Shown here piece by piece: positions 7,259 through 16,244 of a stretch of 64,000 nt of DNA. The stretch comes from Acetobacter suratthaniensis (GTDB lineage Bacteria; Pseudomonadota; Alphaproteobacteria; Acetobacterales; Acetobacteraceae). Position 1 is the stretch's first letter. Each line of letters begins with the position of its first letter. Under the pieces are notes generated by a model. It did not search any database. It was given only the letters and a program-made list of their open reading frames with translations, and had not been told where the DNA came from. Made by a program: the position numbers and the translations under genes. The stretch lies in the NCBI RefSeq assembly GCF_017377745.1, contig NZ_JAFVMG010000005.1:1-64000 (forward strand). Reading direction: 5' to 3'.

Positions 7259-9103
7259 TCAGGACTTAACTGATGATGCTTCGTAGGAATGAATATTCTT
7301 TTCCCAATAACTTTTTGTCGTTGTCTGTTTCACGTCTTTTTTGTACAGAATCCTAAGATTTTCAGTTTCAGATTCCAGTTTTTTCGACAGGTCTGAGAAC
7401 TTTTTCAGTATCTGTAGTGCACGGGGTGTATCCATCCGTGCGTAATATCCTGTTTTATTATGCGGATTGTAATAAAGGACTGTATCCACGCCGAATATCT
7501 GCGCGGTGTCTCCGGCAAATCCTTTTTCCGCATAGATAACGCCCTTCCTGAGAGCCGCCTTCGGAAGAAGAAGTCCGTTCAGAGAAATCTGCCGGAGCAG
7601 CCTGCGCGTCCGTGTTTCCTGATGCCGTGGTTTCCTGCTGACGAAATGATGGGACCCAAGATCGACCGGGCGCATTTTCTCGATATCGACCATACTGCCG
7701 ATGAGCTTGCGTACATCGGTCATATCGATATTTCTGTGCCAGAAATCAGGTCCCTCCATCACATGCTGCATTGCAAGCTCTATGACTTCAGCACTTTCAT
7801 AGTTCCGGGAGGAGACCGCCGGTCGCAGCCAGATTTTCATGATCCGTTGCGTTATCTCTTTTCCGGTGAGTTCTGTGGTCGTCAGCCAGATCATGAGATT
7901 GCTACGCACGGCCAGATAGCGTGTCATGGGACTTTCCCTGAAACGGAAATCCTCGCCCCAGCATGCGACACCGTTAATCGTGATGATGCTAAATGAGTTC
8001 ATCAAGCCGAACAGCATATCATCGCCACGAACGAAGAACGGGAAGGGCCATTCCTCTACTGCGTTGAGAGGAAACGCGAAGAACCACCATGCCCCGTATG
8101 CCGGATGCTGGTCCTCGGCTTCCGAGATCACAACGGCCTCAATCCGGCGCATATCCATGCCGTGGCACATAGGCGCAAAGCCATCGGCTGTTTTGCGGAC
8201 ACCCTTTTCGTACATACACCAGGGCTGCTCCTCCTTCATGAGAGCCCCGGAAACAGCCATTTTCTCATCTTCACAGAACTGCAGCAGCGCAATCGTCCGC
8301 CGGAACGCATCCGTCTCGCAGGACGCATCGTCGTCCATGAACAGGCAATGCGTGAAGCCCGGCGTGTTCGTGACTTCAAGCAGCCCGCGCGCAAACCCGC
8401 CCGATCCGCCGAGATTTCTGTTTTTTATGACGGTGGCGCACTCCGTCCCGGATGACGGAAGATTCTGTGAATTATCAATGATATAAATAGAAAATCTGTC
8501 CTGATAGTACGGATCGGACAGCAGCTCATTCTGTATTCTGGACAGGGCCGGGAGGACATAATTCTGTCGGTTGAAATGCGTGATGACAGCACCGACCTTT
8601 ACAGGGCGCCGGGGCTGATCTGTCGTTTCATACCGTCCGCCGGAAATCCATCCTGTCGAGGAAAGTGACTCGATGTGAAAATACAGCGTTCCGTCCGTCA
8701 TATTTTCCGGGAGCGGGATACAGATACGGGCTTCATCAGGGTGACTGATGTCCCCTTCCTTCTCGCCGGATGCAAGAGTAATTATCGTGCGAGACATCCA
8801 TTTATGGACGTATCCGGCCCGATGGCATCCTATTGATACCTCGAACCGGCCATGCCCCTGCAGAACGAGCGAAATATCCTTAAGGCCGCAATATTTTCTC
8901 CACACCCTCAGGGAGAGATAATTGAAATATGTCTCTGTTGAAGCCGTTCCGCCTTTCCGGAAGCGAATAACATTATCTGATAAAAAATAATCAGCCCTGT
9001 CATTCGTGCGGAAATACAGATCTGAATCGACATGAATTCCGGGCATCACCAGTGTCTGAAGGGTGTGCGCGACGGGCGTATTTTCTTTATTTTGATCGAT
9101 CAT
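7259..9103 (-). CDS. GlfT2-like galactofuranosyltransferase (first copy)
   Basis: A 614-residue protein with the two-part layout of mycobacterial galactofuranosyltransferase GlfT2: an N-terminal beta-rich domain (about 20-160), then a GT-A (GT2) domain opening VGAVITHFNR at 170-179. Family landmarks are NLGGSGGFARG (230-240), the metal-binding FMDDDA (255-260), the Trp pair in YGAWWFF (336-342) and the base-containing FFVRGDDMLFGL (356-367). A C-terminal helical domain follows. It would add galactofuranose from UDP-Galf to a lipid-linked chain in the cytoplasm. Where GlfT2 has a Trp-His catalytic/metal site, this protein reads CWGEDFRF, so the subfamily has diverged. Its start overlaps the stop of the small GMC-partner gene (ATGA). 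Confidence 0.75.
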   Translation of the reverse strand: MIDQNKENTPVAHTLQTLVMPGIHVDSDLYFRTNDRADYFLSDNVIRFRKGGTASTETYFNYLSLRVWRKYCGLKDISLVLQGHGRFEVSIGCHRAGYVHKWMSRTIITLASGEKEGDISHPDEARICIPLPENMTDGTLYFHIESLSSTGWISGGRYETTDQPRRPVKVGAVITHFNRQNYVLPALSRIQNELLSDPYYQDRFSIYIIDNSQNLPSSGTECATVIKNRNLGGSGGFARGLLEVTNTPGFTHCLFMDDDASCETDAFRRTIALLQFCEDEKMAVSGALMKEEQPWCMYEKGVRKTADGFAPMCHGMDMRRIEAVVISEAEDQHPAYGAWWFFAFPLNAVEEWPFPFFVRGDDMLFGLMNSFSIITINGVACWGEDFRFRESPMTRYLAVRSNLMIWLTTTELTGKEITQRIMKIWLRPAVSSRNYESAEVIELAMQHVMEGPDFWHRNIDMTDVRKLIGSMVDIEKMRPVDLGSHHFVSRKPRHQETRTRRLLRQISLNGLLLPKAALRKGVIYAEKGFAGDTAQIFGVDTVLYYNPHNKTGYYARMDTPRALQILKKFSDLSKKLESETENLRILYKKDVKQTTTKSYWEKNIHSYEASSVKS

Positions 9104-9507
9104 TTTGTGCTTGCTTTAATTGAACCGTTAACCGGCACCGGAGCGGTTTCATAACTATCCCAGAACGGACACTGTTCCACGCCGGCTGTCAGTGTGCGTC
9201 CGATTAATTCCGAAAAATCGCATGTTGAGAGGATATCGTTATAGATCAGTGATCTGATCCTGTGCATATCCTGAGAGGATTGAATGAAGAGGCGCTCGAC
9301 CAGAGAGGCGTATTCTTCGTTTTCATGACGAAATGGCAGACATCTGGCGACTAGGTCCCGGATTTCCACGGAGGCTGCACAGCGTTCAGCCGCCGCCCGG
9401 ATTTTGCCATCCCTCCTAGCAACCTCCGGCGGAACAAGGATATCCACGATTTTTCGTGTTGCCTGACAGACATCCATCTCATCGGGCGGCAGAGGTATTT
9501 CAGCCAT
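9100..9507 (-). CDS. Small partner of a GMC oxidoreductase (gluconate dehydrogenase subunit 3-like)
   Basis: From ATG 9507 a 135-residue protein (MAEIPLPPDEMDVC...). The longer frame to 9546 is less likely because ATG 9507 overlaps the GMC gene stop as ATGGCTGA, a coupling arrangement repeated elsewhere in the window. It is helical and charged, with a pattern compatible with the small subunit of membrane sugar dehydrogenases such as gluconate 2-dehydrogenase. Unlike those it has no Tat or Sec signal peptide, which points to a cytoplasmic complex. It overlaps the downstream GlfT2-like gene by four bases. Assignment rests mainly on the neighbouring GMC gene. Confidence 0.55.
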   Translation of the reverse strand: MAEIPLPPDEMDVCQATRKIVDILVPPEVARRDGKIRAAAERCAASVEIRDLVARCLPFRHENEEYASLVERLFIQSSQDMHRIRSLIYNDILSTCDFSELIGRTLTAGVEQCPFWDSYETAPVPVNGSIKASTK

Positions 9508-11161
9508 TGCTCCCTTCCGCGTCAGAATCCTGCAGGCGTGGATCATCCTGCAGCGTACGGAGTGTGAGCGCCGCGATCGTCAGGGTTGGATTAAAGCTTC
9601 CTGTCGAGCAGAACATGCCACCACCGAGAATATAGAGGTTTTGGAAGTCATGAGAGCGGCCGAAACGGTCAACAACGCCGGTCTCCGGGCTGTCACTCAT
9701 TCTCAAACCTCCCAGAGGATGATTCCCGTTGAAGCCATACCCGATTGGCTCAAGTGAGTCTATTCCGGCACATGCTGAAATCTCATCTACTTTCCCCAGT
9801 CCGAAACGAATGGTCCGTTCATCCTGATCGTTCAGGCTGAGAGATACCAGTGGAACCGGAAGCCCATAATGATCCACATGATCGGGCGACAGCGTCACGG
9901 CCTTTGTGTGAGACATATCCGTTTCAAAAATAAGTGATATGGCAAATCGTCTTTCAAAATCGGAAAGACGTTTGAAGAGCGTGCCCCCCCAGTGCCCTGC
10001 GGCGACATCCTTTTCGAAATGCTCCTTGGGGTGATACCCGCGGAAAAAATCGCTCTGCCAGACTTCCATGAGAACGCCGTTTCGCCGGTCTTCCGCCTGC
10101 CGCTCCACCCATTCTATGATGCTTCCGTGCGTGGGGCGTCCGCGTGTTGGATAGACAGGTTTTTCCATAAGGACGGACCATGTGAAGGCGCCGTGAGAGG
10201 AAAAATAGCGGCCCACCATATCGGCGGAGCGTCCGAAACGCTTATTGTTCATCACTTCCGATCTCTGGATCAGCGTGATGTTCTCAAGCGCGTTGGCGCA
10301 CAGGAAAAATAGAGATGCTGAGACCGCGTATTCTTCTTTGCTGTCTTTTTCGCGAAGAACGGCCTTTGTGATCTTTCCCGCAGCGGTATCCCATTCCAGA
10401 CGCACACAGCAGGTTTCCACCCTGAGATCGAGATTATCGTCCATCACGATGTCATCGAACAGACGCTCCCGCGCCTTGAAGATCGCACCTGTGGGGCAAC
10501 ATGACACGCATGTCTTGGCGCCCACACAGCCTCCCTCCTCGGCGGGAAGATTGCGGACAGCATGTGGCTGCATGACAAGCTGTCCGATATCGCCGATGCT
10601 GTCCTGAAAGCAGCGATCAAGGTAGCTCAGTCGGAACGGTTTGTAGCGGAAATTGTTTTTCCATGGCCAGAAGCGATAGGAGCTGGTCTCATCAGGTGAT
10701 GGCCCCGACACCTCCATGAGTGTCTCTGCCTCATCGTAGAACGGTGCCAGTTCCTCATAAGATACTGGCCAGTCTTCTCCGTGGCCGAAAATTTCCTTCA
10801 GGCGAAAATCATGAGGCGCCAGCCGCCACGACATGCCCGACCACATCTGCGCGCTGCCGCCGATCCCGTGCCACATATTGTACTGAAAATTCCACGGCGC
10901 ATTCCGCGTGTCACACGACACTAGATCGGGAAATTTTTCCTCGCTTCCGGGAAACGTATTTCTGGTCAGGATACGACCGTCCTTGGACATCTCATCGGAC
11001 GTAACACATTCCTGCCACCAGGTTTCACGGTCATCCATAGACGGGCGATATTCACTGCCTCGTTCCACAAGAAGGACTTTTTTGCCTTCTTTGAGAAATT
11101 TTCGTGCAGATAAAAGGCCCGTCAAACCAGCCCCGATAATACAGACGTCGAAATGTTCCAT
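9500..11161 (-). CDS. GMC-family FAD-dependent oxidoreductase
   Basis: A 553-residue flavoprotein. The N-terminal FAD motif is DVCIIGAGLTGLLSARKF (residues 5-22). MWHGIGGSAQMWSGMSWRL (about 95-113) is the GMC FAD-contact segment, and the C-terminal half has GNHPLGGLRM and NLYILGGGMFCSTGSFNPT, the usual GMC His/Asn active-site end. The gluconate/fructose dehydrogenase large-subunit group is the closest match. CVGAKTCVSCCPTGAIFK (near 210-227) resembles a ferredoxin-type cysteine motif found in that group. No signal peptide is visible, so it probably works in the cytoplasm, possibly on a nucleotide- or lipid-linked sugar hydroxyl. It sits between two galactofuranosyltransferase genes and overlaps its small partner. 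Confidence 0.75.
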   Translation of the reverse strand: MEHFDVCIIGAGLTGLLSARKFLKEGKKVLLVERGSEYRPSMDDRETWWQECVTSDEMSKDGRILTRNTFPGSEEKFPDLVSCDTRNAPWNFQYNMWHGIGGSAQMWSGMSWRLAPHDFRLKEIFGHGEDWPVSYEELAPFYDEAETLMEVSGPSPDETSSYRFWPWKNNFRYKPFRLSYLDRCFQDSIGDIGQLVMQPHAVRNLPAEEGGCVGAKTCVSCCPTGAIFKARERLFDDIVMDDNLDLRVETCCVRLEWDTAAGKITKAVLREKDSKEEYAVSASLFFLCANALENITLIQRSEVMNNKRFGRSADMVGRYFSSHGAFTWSVLMEKPVYPTRGRPTHGSIIEWVERQAEDRRNGVLMEVWQSDFFRGYHPKEHFEKDVAAGHWGGTLFKRLSDFERRFAISLIFETDMSHTKAVTLSPDHVDHYGLPVPLVSLSLNDQDERTIRFGLGKVDEISACAGIDSLEPIGYGFNGNHPLGGLRMSDSPETGVVDRFGRSHDFQNLYILGGGMFCSTGSFNPTLTIAALTLRTLQDDPRLQDSDAEGSNG

Positions 11162-11474
11162 CTACTCGCCATATCAGAAATACATATTCATTCCCGGAAA
11201 ACACTCAACCGGGATCGCAAAACTGATTTCCCTCCGTACACCTGACAATTCTCATGTCATGAATTTGTCATTTTAGCACCATACATAATGATACCTGTCT
11301 CCTATATTCCGATGATTTTTTTGCAAAGATACCGATAGCGCTTTGAAAAACAATGTTTTTTCAAGATGGGGAATGGTTTTTTTCTCCATTCAAATAAAGA
11401 GGTTATTCAGATTTATGCAATAAAGCCTTTTCCGGTATATTTGTATTTCAAAATATTGTGTAATGTACGTCCCG
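11162..11474. other. AT-rich intergenic region with a hairpin
   Basis: About 310 bases between the upstream glycosyltransferase gene and the GMC gene, both on the minus strand. It is strongly AT-rich and codes for nothing recognisable. An inverted repeat, TTGAAAAAC at 11343-11351 with GTTTTTTCAA at 11355-11364, could form an AT-rich hairpin; this may be a weak terminator of the upstream genes. A promoter for the GMC operon probably lies here, but no convincing -35/-10 pair was found. Confidence 0.4.
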
Positions 11475-13247
11475 TCAGGCGGAAGAACCGGGATATATCC
11501 GCCGCCAGAACGCCTTTGCCGTCATATCCGGCAGCGCCTTCCGATAGGATCGGCGCAATGCGCTCTCACGCAGCATGAACAGGAAAAAGATCCGCAGAAA
11601 CGCTGCCAGAAGGCGGAAGAAGCGCTTTCTGTCATATACGGCCACATATCCTGTTCCGGCAGGCGCGCAGACATACAGCACTTTTCTGTGACGAAAGATG
11701 CGGCTGTATGTGCCGTGGAACGATTTCTCATCGGTGACGGGGCTTCCGTCACGCAGCAGAAATCCGGGCAGCAGAAAACCGTTGAGCGTGACAATGCGTG
11801 TCAGGTGGCGAAGGCGGCTCTCCCTTTCATCCGCTGCCACGGAAAAATCCGCCGGAAGACTGACGGGAACCAGCTTTTCCATGGCATTCAGCGGCGCCAG
11901 CTCAGCTCTGGCGAGAGCGGCATCCATGTCCGCCAACCAGAAAGAGGGGCCTTTCATCACATCACGGATGGCGTTGAGAATGGCCTGCGCACTGCCGTAA
12001 TTGTAGGAAAGCAGGGATGAAAGCATCCATCCGAGCATCATCCTGACGATCTGCACCCGCGTGACGTCCGGCATCATCAGGGCGATAGCGAGCGCGCTTC
12101 GCAGCCCAAGATACCGGGTTGTAGGGTTTTCCTTAAACCGGAAATCCTCTCCCATGCAGGCAATGCCGTTGAGTGTCTCAATCTGAAAATCGTTGGTCAG
12201 ACCGAACAGGATATCATCTCCCCGGACAAAGAATGGGAAGGGAAAGGCCCGGACTTTCCGGATGTCGAAACAGAAAAACCACCAGGCGCCATAGCCGGGC
12301 GGTTCGCCGGTTCTTTCTGTGGCCAAAAGATCATCGACACGGCTCATGTCGCGCATAAAATGCAGGGGCCGGGCGCATCCGCGCGTGAAGGTCGCGCCCT
12401 TTTCAAGAAGGAGGCAGGGATCGGTCTCCGACAGAAGTGCGCCGGCGATGGCCAGTTCCTGATTCCGCGCGAAGGTCTGGAGAACAAAGGCGCGGCGGAT
12501 GGACTCGATCCCGCACGAGGCGTCGTCGTCCATGAACAGGCAATGCGTGTACTGTCCGTCATCACTCAAACGGAGCAGCCCACGGGCAAACCCGCCTGAT
12601 CCGCCCAGATTGCGGTTTGGAAGCAGGATGGCGCCTTCCGTCTCCTCCGGGGTCAGGGTCTGGGAGTTATCCACGACTATCAGACTGATTTTGTCCGCAT
12701 AGTCGAGACTGTTCAGAAGCCCCTCCCGGATACGGCGGATGGCGGGGAGGACATAGGGTTTTCGGTTGAAATGCGTGATCACGATCCCCAGACGAACATC
12801 CCGCGCGGCTGGCGTCCGTGTCGTGAATTCTCCACCGTCGATCACCGCATCAGTCAGAGCCTCAAGACGGATATACAGCAGCCCGTCATTGATCTGCGCC
12901 CAAGGCAGTTCCGTGGTAACGCCGTCCTTGCACTCGGGCCTGACCTCCTGCCCAAGCAGCAGCAGATCCGGCTGCCCGGCTCTGTGCAGCCGAACCTCCA
13001 GACGAAAGCTGCCGTGCCCGCGCAGGCAGAAGGCCAGCGTGTCGATTACTGTCATCCGCTTCCACGCTTCGGGCGACAGGCCGTTGTAAAATGTATCGAA
13101 TGAGACCGTTCCGCCCTTCGGGAGCATCAGACGCTCCGTTTCCCGGTCTATGGTGCTCCCCTTGCCCAGACGGACGCAGAGAACCTCCGGAACTGGAAAA
13201 CCGGTGCCCGGCAGAACGAGACGCTGCACGACTGATGTCTGTGTCAT
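11475..13247 (-). CDS. GlfT2-like galactofuranosyltransferase (second copy)
   Basis: A 590-residue paralogue of the gene at 7259-9103 with the same architecture. It has an N-terminal beta-rich domain (to about 150), a GT-A core starting LGIVITHFNRKPYVLPAIRR (153-172), NLGGSGGFARG (213-223), FMDDDA (238-243), YGAWWFF (319-325) and FFVRGDDILFGL (339-350). Like its paralogue it reads CMGEDFRF where GlfT2 has its His site. Both copies keep the Trp pair and the two Asp motifs, so both look active. Two copies could make different linkages or act at different chain positions. It lies 54 bases after the GlfT1-like gene and is less AT-rich than the first copy, so the pair may not be a recent duplication. 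Confidence 0.75.
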   Translation of the reverse strand: MTQTSVVQRLVLPGTGFPVPEVLCVRLGKGSTIDRETERLMLPKGGTVSFDTFYNGLSPEAWKRMTVIDTLAFCLRGHGSFRLEVRLHRAGQPDLLLLGQEVRPECKDGVTTELPWAQINDGLLYIRLEALTDAVIDGGEFTTRTPAARDVRLGIVITHFNRKPYVLPAIRRIREGLLNSLDYADKISLIVVDNSQTLTPEETEGAILLPNRNLGGSGGFARGLLRLSDDGQYTHCLFMDDDASCGIESIRRAFVLQTFARNQELAIAGALLSETDPCLLLEKGATFTRGCARPLHFMRDMSRVDDLLATERTGEPPGYGAWWFFCFDIRKVRAFPFPFFVRGDDILFGLTNDFQIETLNGIACMGEDFRFKENPTTRYLGLRSALAIALMMPDVTRVQIVRMMLGWMLSSLLSYNYGSAQAILNAIRDVMKGPSFWLADMDAALARAELAPLNAMEKLVPVSLPADFSVAADERESRLRHLTRIVTLNGFLLPGFLLRDGSPVTDEKSFHGTYSRIFRHRKVLYVCAPAGTGYVAVYDRKRFFRLLAAFLRIFFLFMLRESALRRSYRKALPDMTAKAFWRRIYPGSSA

Positions 13248-13301
13248 ATGCGCTCCAGAATATCAGATCGGAAAGACGGGCAGGGCGGCTACATATCTCT
13301 G

Positions 13302-14264
13302 TCAGGAAAAGCGCCTTACGACATCCTTGTGCAACTTTGTGAAATTCCCGCGCAGACCATCGGAAAGTGCGGTGCAGAGCAGTCTGAGAAACAGGACGGG
13401 ATTGTCATAATACGGCACTGTTATAAGAAATTTGCCGATCAGGAAGGGCAGGATCAGAAAGAAATACGGGCCGGACAGCATGCGGAAAAAAGGCATGTCA
13501 TTCCGGATGATGTAATAGGCTTTCCACAAGGGCTTATAGACGCGGCTGCCCGAGGACGGGGTGGAGCAGTCATGCACAAACCGGACGCCGGGCGCGAAAA
13601 GCAGACGATAGCCCGCCCGCGTTAGCGACAGGGTATAGAGTGAGTCGTCGCGGTAGATGAACAGATCAGCCCGGGGCAGACCCAGCGTGCCGCGTACGAG
13701 GGCGCACCGCACGAACAGGCCGACGAAGGAGGAAAACGCGACAGAGACCGGCTCCGTGCCGGCATATGCGGCGTCTCCCAGCCCTATCGTGCCAGACCGG
13801 TTGAGAGCGGCCTTCAGAAGCCTGCGCGGTGAGTGGAAAATATTCATGCCCGGGCGGTTCATCGGACATATCCGGCCATCGGGGAAATATACGGCGGCTG
13901 CAACGCCGCCGACATCCGCATCGGGCCTCAGAGCCGTGAACCGGTCGAGCGCGTCCGGCGCCGGGAAGGCATCGTCGTCGAAGCAGACAAGCCACTCCGT
14001 GGCCTCCCCTTTTACGGCGAGGGAAAACCCGCGTTTGAAGCCGCCCGCGCCGCCAGTATTGACGGGCTCATGCACAATCTCGAGCCGTTCGTCCTCGAGA
14101 CCCCGCAGATACGCCTCCGTGCCGTCATTGGATGCGTTATTGATTACAATCACCCGCGCGAACGCCTGAGCCAACGTGGCCTGGAGTGTCAGACGCAGTT
14201 TTTCGAGCCGGTTACAGGTGACGATCACTGCGGTGACGTCCAGGCGGGCGGGAGGAGGGCTCAT
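13302..14264 (-). CDS. GT2 glycosyltransferase, GlfT1/WbbL-like
   Basis: A 320-residue cytoplasmic GT-A enzyme. VTAVIVTCNRLEKLRLTL (10-27) opens the nucleotide-binding fold, NTGGAGGFKRG (69-79) is the UDP-sugar loop of the rhamnosyl/galactofuranosyl branch, and CFDDDAF (94-100) is the metal site. FIYRDDSLYTLSL and RFVHDCS give the downstream acidic and His residues. A C-terminal pair of hydrophobic segments (about 265-295) suggests membrane contact. GlfT1 adds the first galactofuranose units onto a lipid-linked primer, and its gene sits beside a Wzm/Wzt pair in mycobacteria, as here. The stop codon of glf overlaps its start region. Exact donor not certain. Confidence 0.75.
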   Translation of the reverse strand: MSPPPARLDVTAVIVTCNRLEKLRLTLQATLAQAFARVIVINNASNDGTEAYLRGLEDERLEIVHEPVNTGGAGGFKRGFSLAVKGEATEWLVCFDDDAFPAPDALDRFTALRPDADVGGVAAAVYFPDGRICPMNRPGMNIFHSPRRLLKAALNRSGTIGLGDAAYAGTEPVSVAFSSFVGLFVRCALVRGTLGLPRADLFIYRDDSLYTLSLTRAGYRLLFAPGVRFVHDCSTPSSGSRVYKPLWKAYYIIRNDMPFFRMLSGPYFFLILPFLIGKFLITVPYYDNPVLFLRLLCTALSDGLRGNFTKLHKDVVRRFS

Positions 14265-15424
14265 TATGCCAACGGATCAACGCAGAAAGCAGGAGGCGCC
14301 GTGCCTGCGTCCTGTGCTTCGAGGAAGCGTTCCGCCGCGGTCAGCGCCTCGGCAATGGTGATGTGCATGTCGAGATAGCGATAGGTTCCCAGACGGCCCA
14401 CGAACGTCACGCCCTGTTCGGATTTCGCCAGATCAATGTAACGCTGCAGACGGGCTTTGTCGTGCACGAGGCGGATCGGGTAATAGGGGGTGTCCTGTTC
14501 TTCGCACAGGCGGCTGTGCTCGCGGAACAGAATGGTCTCCTCATGCTCCTCCCACGGCGTGAAATGCTTGTGTTCGGCCACGCGGGTCCAGGGCACACTC
14601 TCGTCACAGTAGTTAATGACCGGGTTGCCTTGATAATCACCCGTTCCGCGCACGACCTCAAAATCCAGTGTCCGGTAGCTCAGGCGGCCTTCGGAATGAC
14701 CGAACCATGCGTCGATCGGGCCGCTGTAGAAGACATGCGCATAGTCTTGCGCCTGTGCGCGGGCAAAGCTGGTGGAGAGATGCACGCGGATATTGGCATG
14801 ATCAAGGATGCGTTCGACAATATAAGTATAGCCGTGTTCAGGAATACCCTGAAATTTGCTGCCGTAATAGTTGTCATCATAATTAAAGCGCACCGGCAGA
14901 CGCTTGAGAATGCTGGCGGGTAGCTCAGACGGTTCCAGCCCCCACTGCTTGCGCGTGTAGCCACGGAAGAAAGTTTCGTAAATTTTTTGTCCGACAAAAG
15001 CCAGCGCCTGATCTTCGAATGTACGCGGCTCAGTAATGCTGTGGTCGGCCTGCCCGGCGATAAATTCGCGGGCCTCTGCGGGCGAGAACTGCTTGTTAAA
15101 CAGCTGGTTGATCGTCATCAGGTTGATCGGGAGGGAAAAAACCTGCCCGTTCGCATGCGCCTTGACCCGGTTGATGAAAGGCATGAATCGGTCAAACCGG
15201 CGCACATATTCCCAGACACGCTCATTGCTGGTATGAAAAATATGAGGCCCATAAACATGAACCATGATGCCGCTCTGCGCATCACGCTCGGTGTGGCAGT
15301 TCCCTGCTACATGCGCACGGGTATCGAATACATCTACCTCATAGCCGCGTTCGGCCAGTTCCCGTGCGATGGTGCTGCCAGAAAATCCTGCACCGACAAC
15401 CGCTATTTTTTGCATTTTATCCAA
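14264..15424 (-). CDS. glf: UDP-galactopyranose mutase
   Basis: A 386-residue FAD enzyme that interconverts UDP-galactopyranose and UDP-galactofuranose, supplying the donor for the galactofuranosyltransferases alongside it. The FAD motif is VVGAGFSGSTIARELAERG (about 9-27), followed by VFDTRAHVAGNCH and the diagnostic VYGPHIFHTSNERVW (about 53-67). YTRKQWG and the late YRYLDMHITIAEAL segment also match the family. Length is normal. ATG 15415 (MQKIAVVG) is an alternative start three codons in. It overlaps the GlfT1-like gene by one base. Of the glycan genes this is the most certain assignment. Confidence 0.95.
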   Translation of the reverse strand: MDKMQKIAVVGAGFSGSTIARELAERGYEVDVFDTRAHVAGNCHTERDAQSGIMVHVYGPHIFHTSNERVWEYVRRFDRFMPFINRVKAHANGQVFSLPINLMTINQLFNKQFSPAEAREFIAGQADHSITEPRTFEDQALAFVGQKIYETFFRGYTRKQWGLEPSELPASILKRLPVRFNYDDNYYGSKFQGIPEHGYTYIVERILDHANIRVHLSTSFARAQAQDYAHVFYSGPIDAWFGHSEGRLSYRTLDFEVVRGTGDYQGNPVINYCDESVPWTRVAEHKHFTPWEEHEETILFREHSRLCEEQDTPYYPIRLVHDKARLQRYIDLAKSEQGVTFVGRLGTYRYLDMHITIAEALTAAERFLEAQDAGTAPPAFCVDPLA

Positions 15425-15465
15425 CTTTCAACCACTTTAATTAGAGAATAGCAGATATGGCCCCA

Positions 15466-16239
15466 TCAGGATCGTGCTCTGAGCAGTTCCTCAAAATCAT
15501 GACGGGGTAAATAAGACTTAAACACTTCCATTGGCGCGCCATCAGCGACAATCCGGCCTCCATCAAGCCAGATCAGCCGGTTGGTCCACTCTGCCAGAAT
15601 AGACGGAGAATGACTCGCCAACACCAGAATATCTGCATGCTGCACCATACCCTCCACCCGTTTTTTGGCTTTTGCCATGAACGCGGCGTCTCCGGCGAGA
15701 ATCCATTCGTCCATCAGCAGGATTTCAGGCGGGAAAGCCGTGGCCATACCAAAAGCCAGACGCACCACCATGCCGGAGGAATAATTGCGAACGGGGATAT
15801 CCAGAAATTCTTTCAGGTCGGTAAAGTCAATGACATCGGCCTCGAACGCCTGACTTTTGGCTTTGGAAAGGCCCAGATAATAACTCCGTAGGCGTATGTT
15901 TTCCCGGCCTGTCAGTTCCTTGTTCATGCCCTGTCCGGGATCAAGGAGGGAGATCAGCTTGCCTTCCATGGATAAGGTGCCGGCTGTTGGCTGGTAAATG
16001 CCGGATAGGGCGCGCAGAAGTGTTGTTTTGCCAGAACCATTGGAACCAATAAGACCCAGCCTGTCACCCGATTTAAGGGAGAAGGAAATATCTCTGAGCG
16101 CCTGTACAACCGGACGGCTTTTCTGATCGACACTGAAACGCGAGGAAACCTTACCCAGCAGAGCTTTCTTAAGCGACCGACTTTCCGCATGATACAGAGG
16201 AAAATCAATGGAGATGCCGGATGCTTCTAAATACGTCAT
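15466..16239 (-). CDS. Polysaccharide ABC exporter ATP-binding protein (Wzt type)
   Basis: From ATG 16239 a protein of about 257 residues; the frame extends to a TTG at 16254, but the ATG is preferred. Walker A is GSNGSGKTTLL, the signature is NYSSGMVVRLAFGMA, and Walker B is EILLMDEWILAGD; the last two are typical of the Wzt/TagH export branch. It ends soon after the ATPase fold and lacks the C-terminal carbohydrate-binding domain of O9a-type Wzt. It therefore resembles the short ATPases that export galactan-type polymers (Klebsiella O2a, mycobacterial Rv3781). It acts with the permease immediately upstream to move the finished lipid-linked glycan across the inner membrane. Confidence 0.9.
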   Translation of the reverse strand: MTYLEASGISIDFPLYHAESRSLKKALLGKVSSRFSVDQKSRPVVQALRDISFSLKSGDRLGLIGSNGSGKTTLLRALSGIYQPTAGTLSMEGKLISLLDPGQGMNKELTGRENIRLRSYYLGLSKAKSQAFEADVIDFTDLKEFLDIPVRNYSSGMVVRLAFGMATAFPPEILLMDEWILAGDAAFMAKAKKRVEGMVQHADILVLASHSPSILAEWTNRLIWLDGGRIVADGAPMEVFKSYLPRHDFEELLRARS

Positions 16240-16244
16240 GTCGC

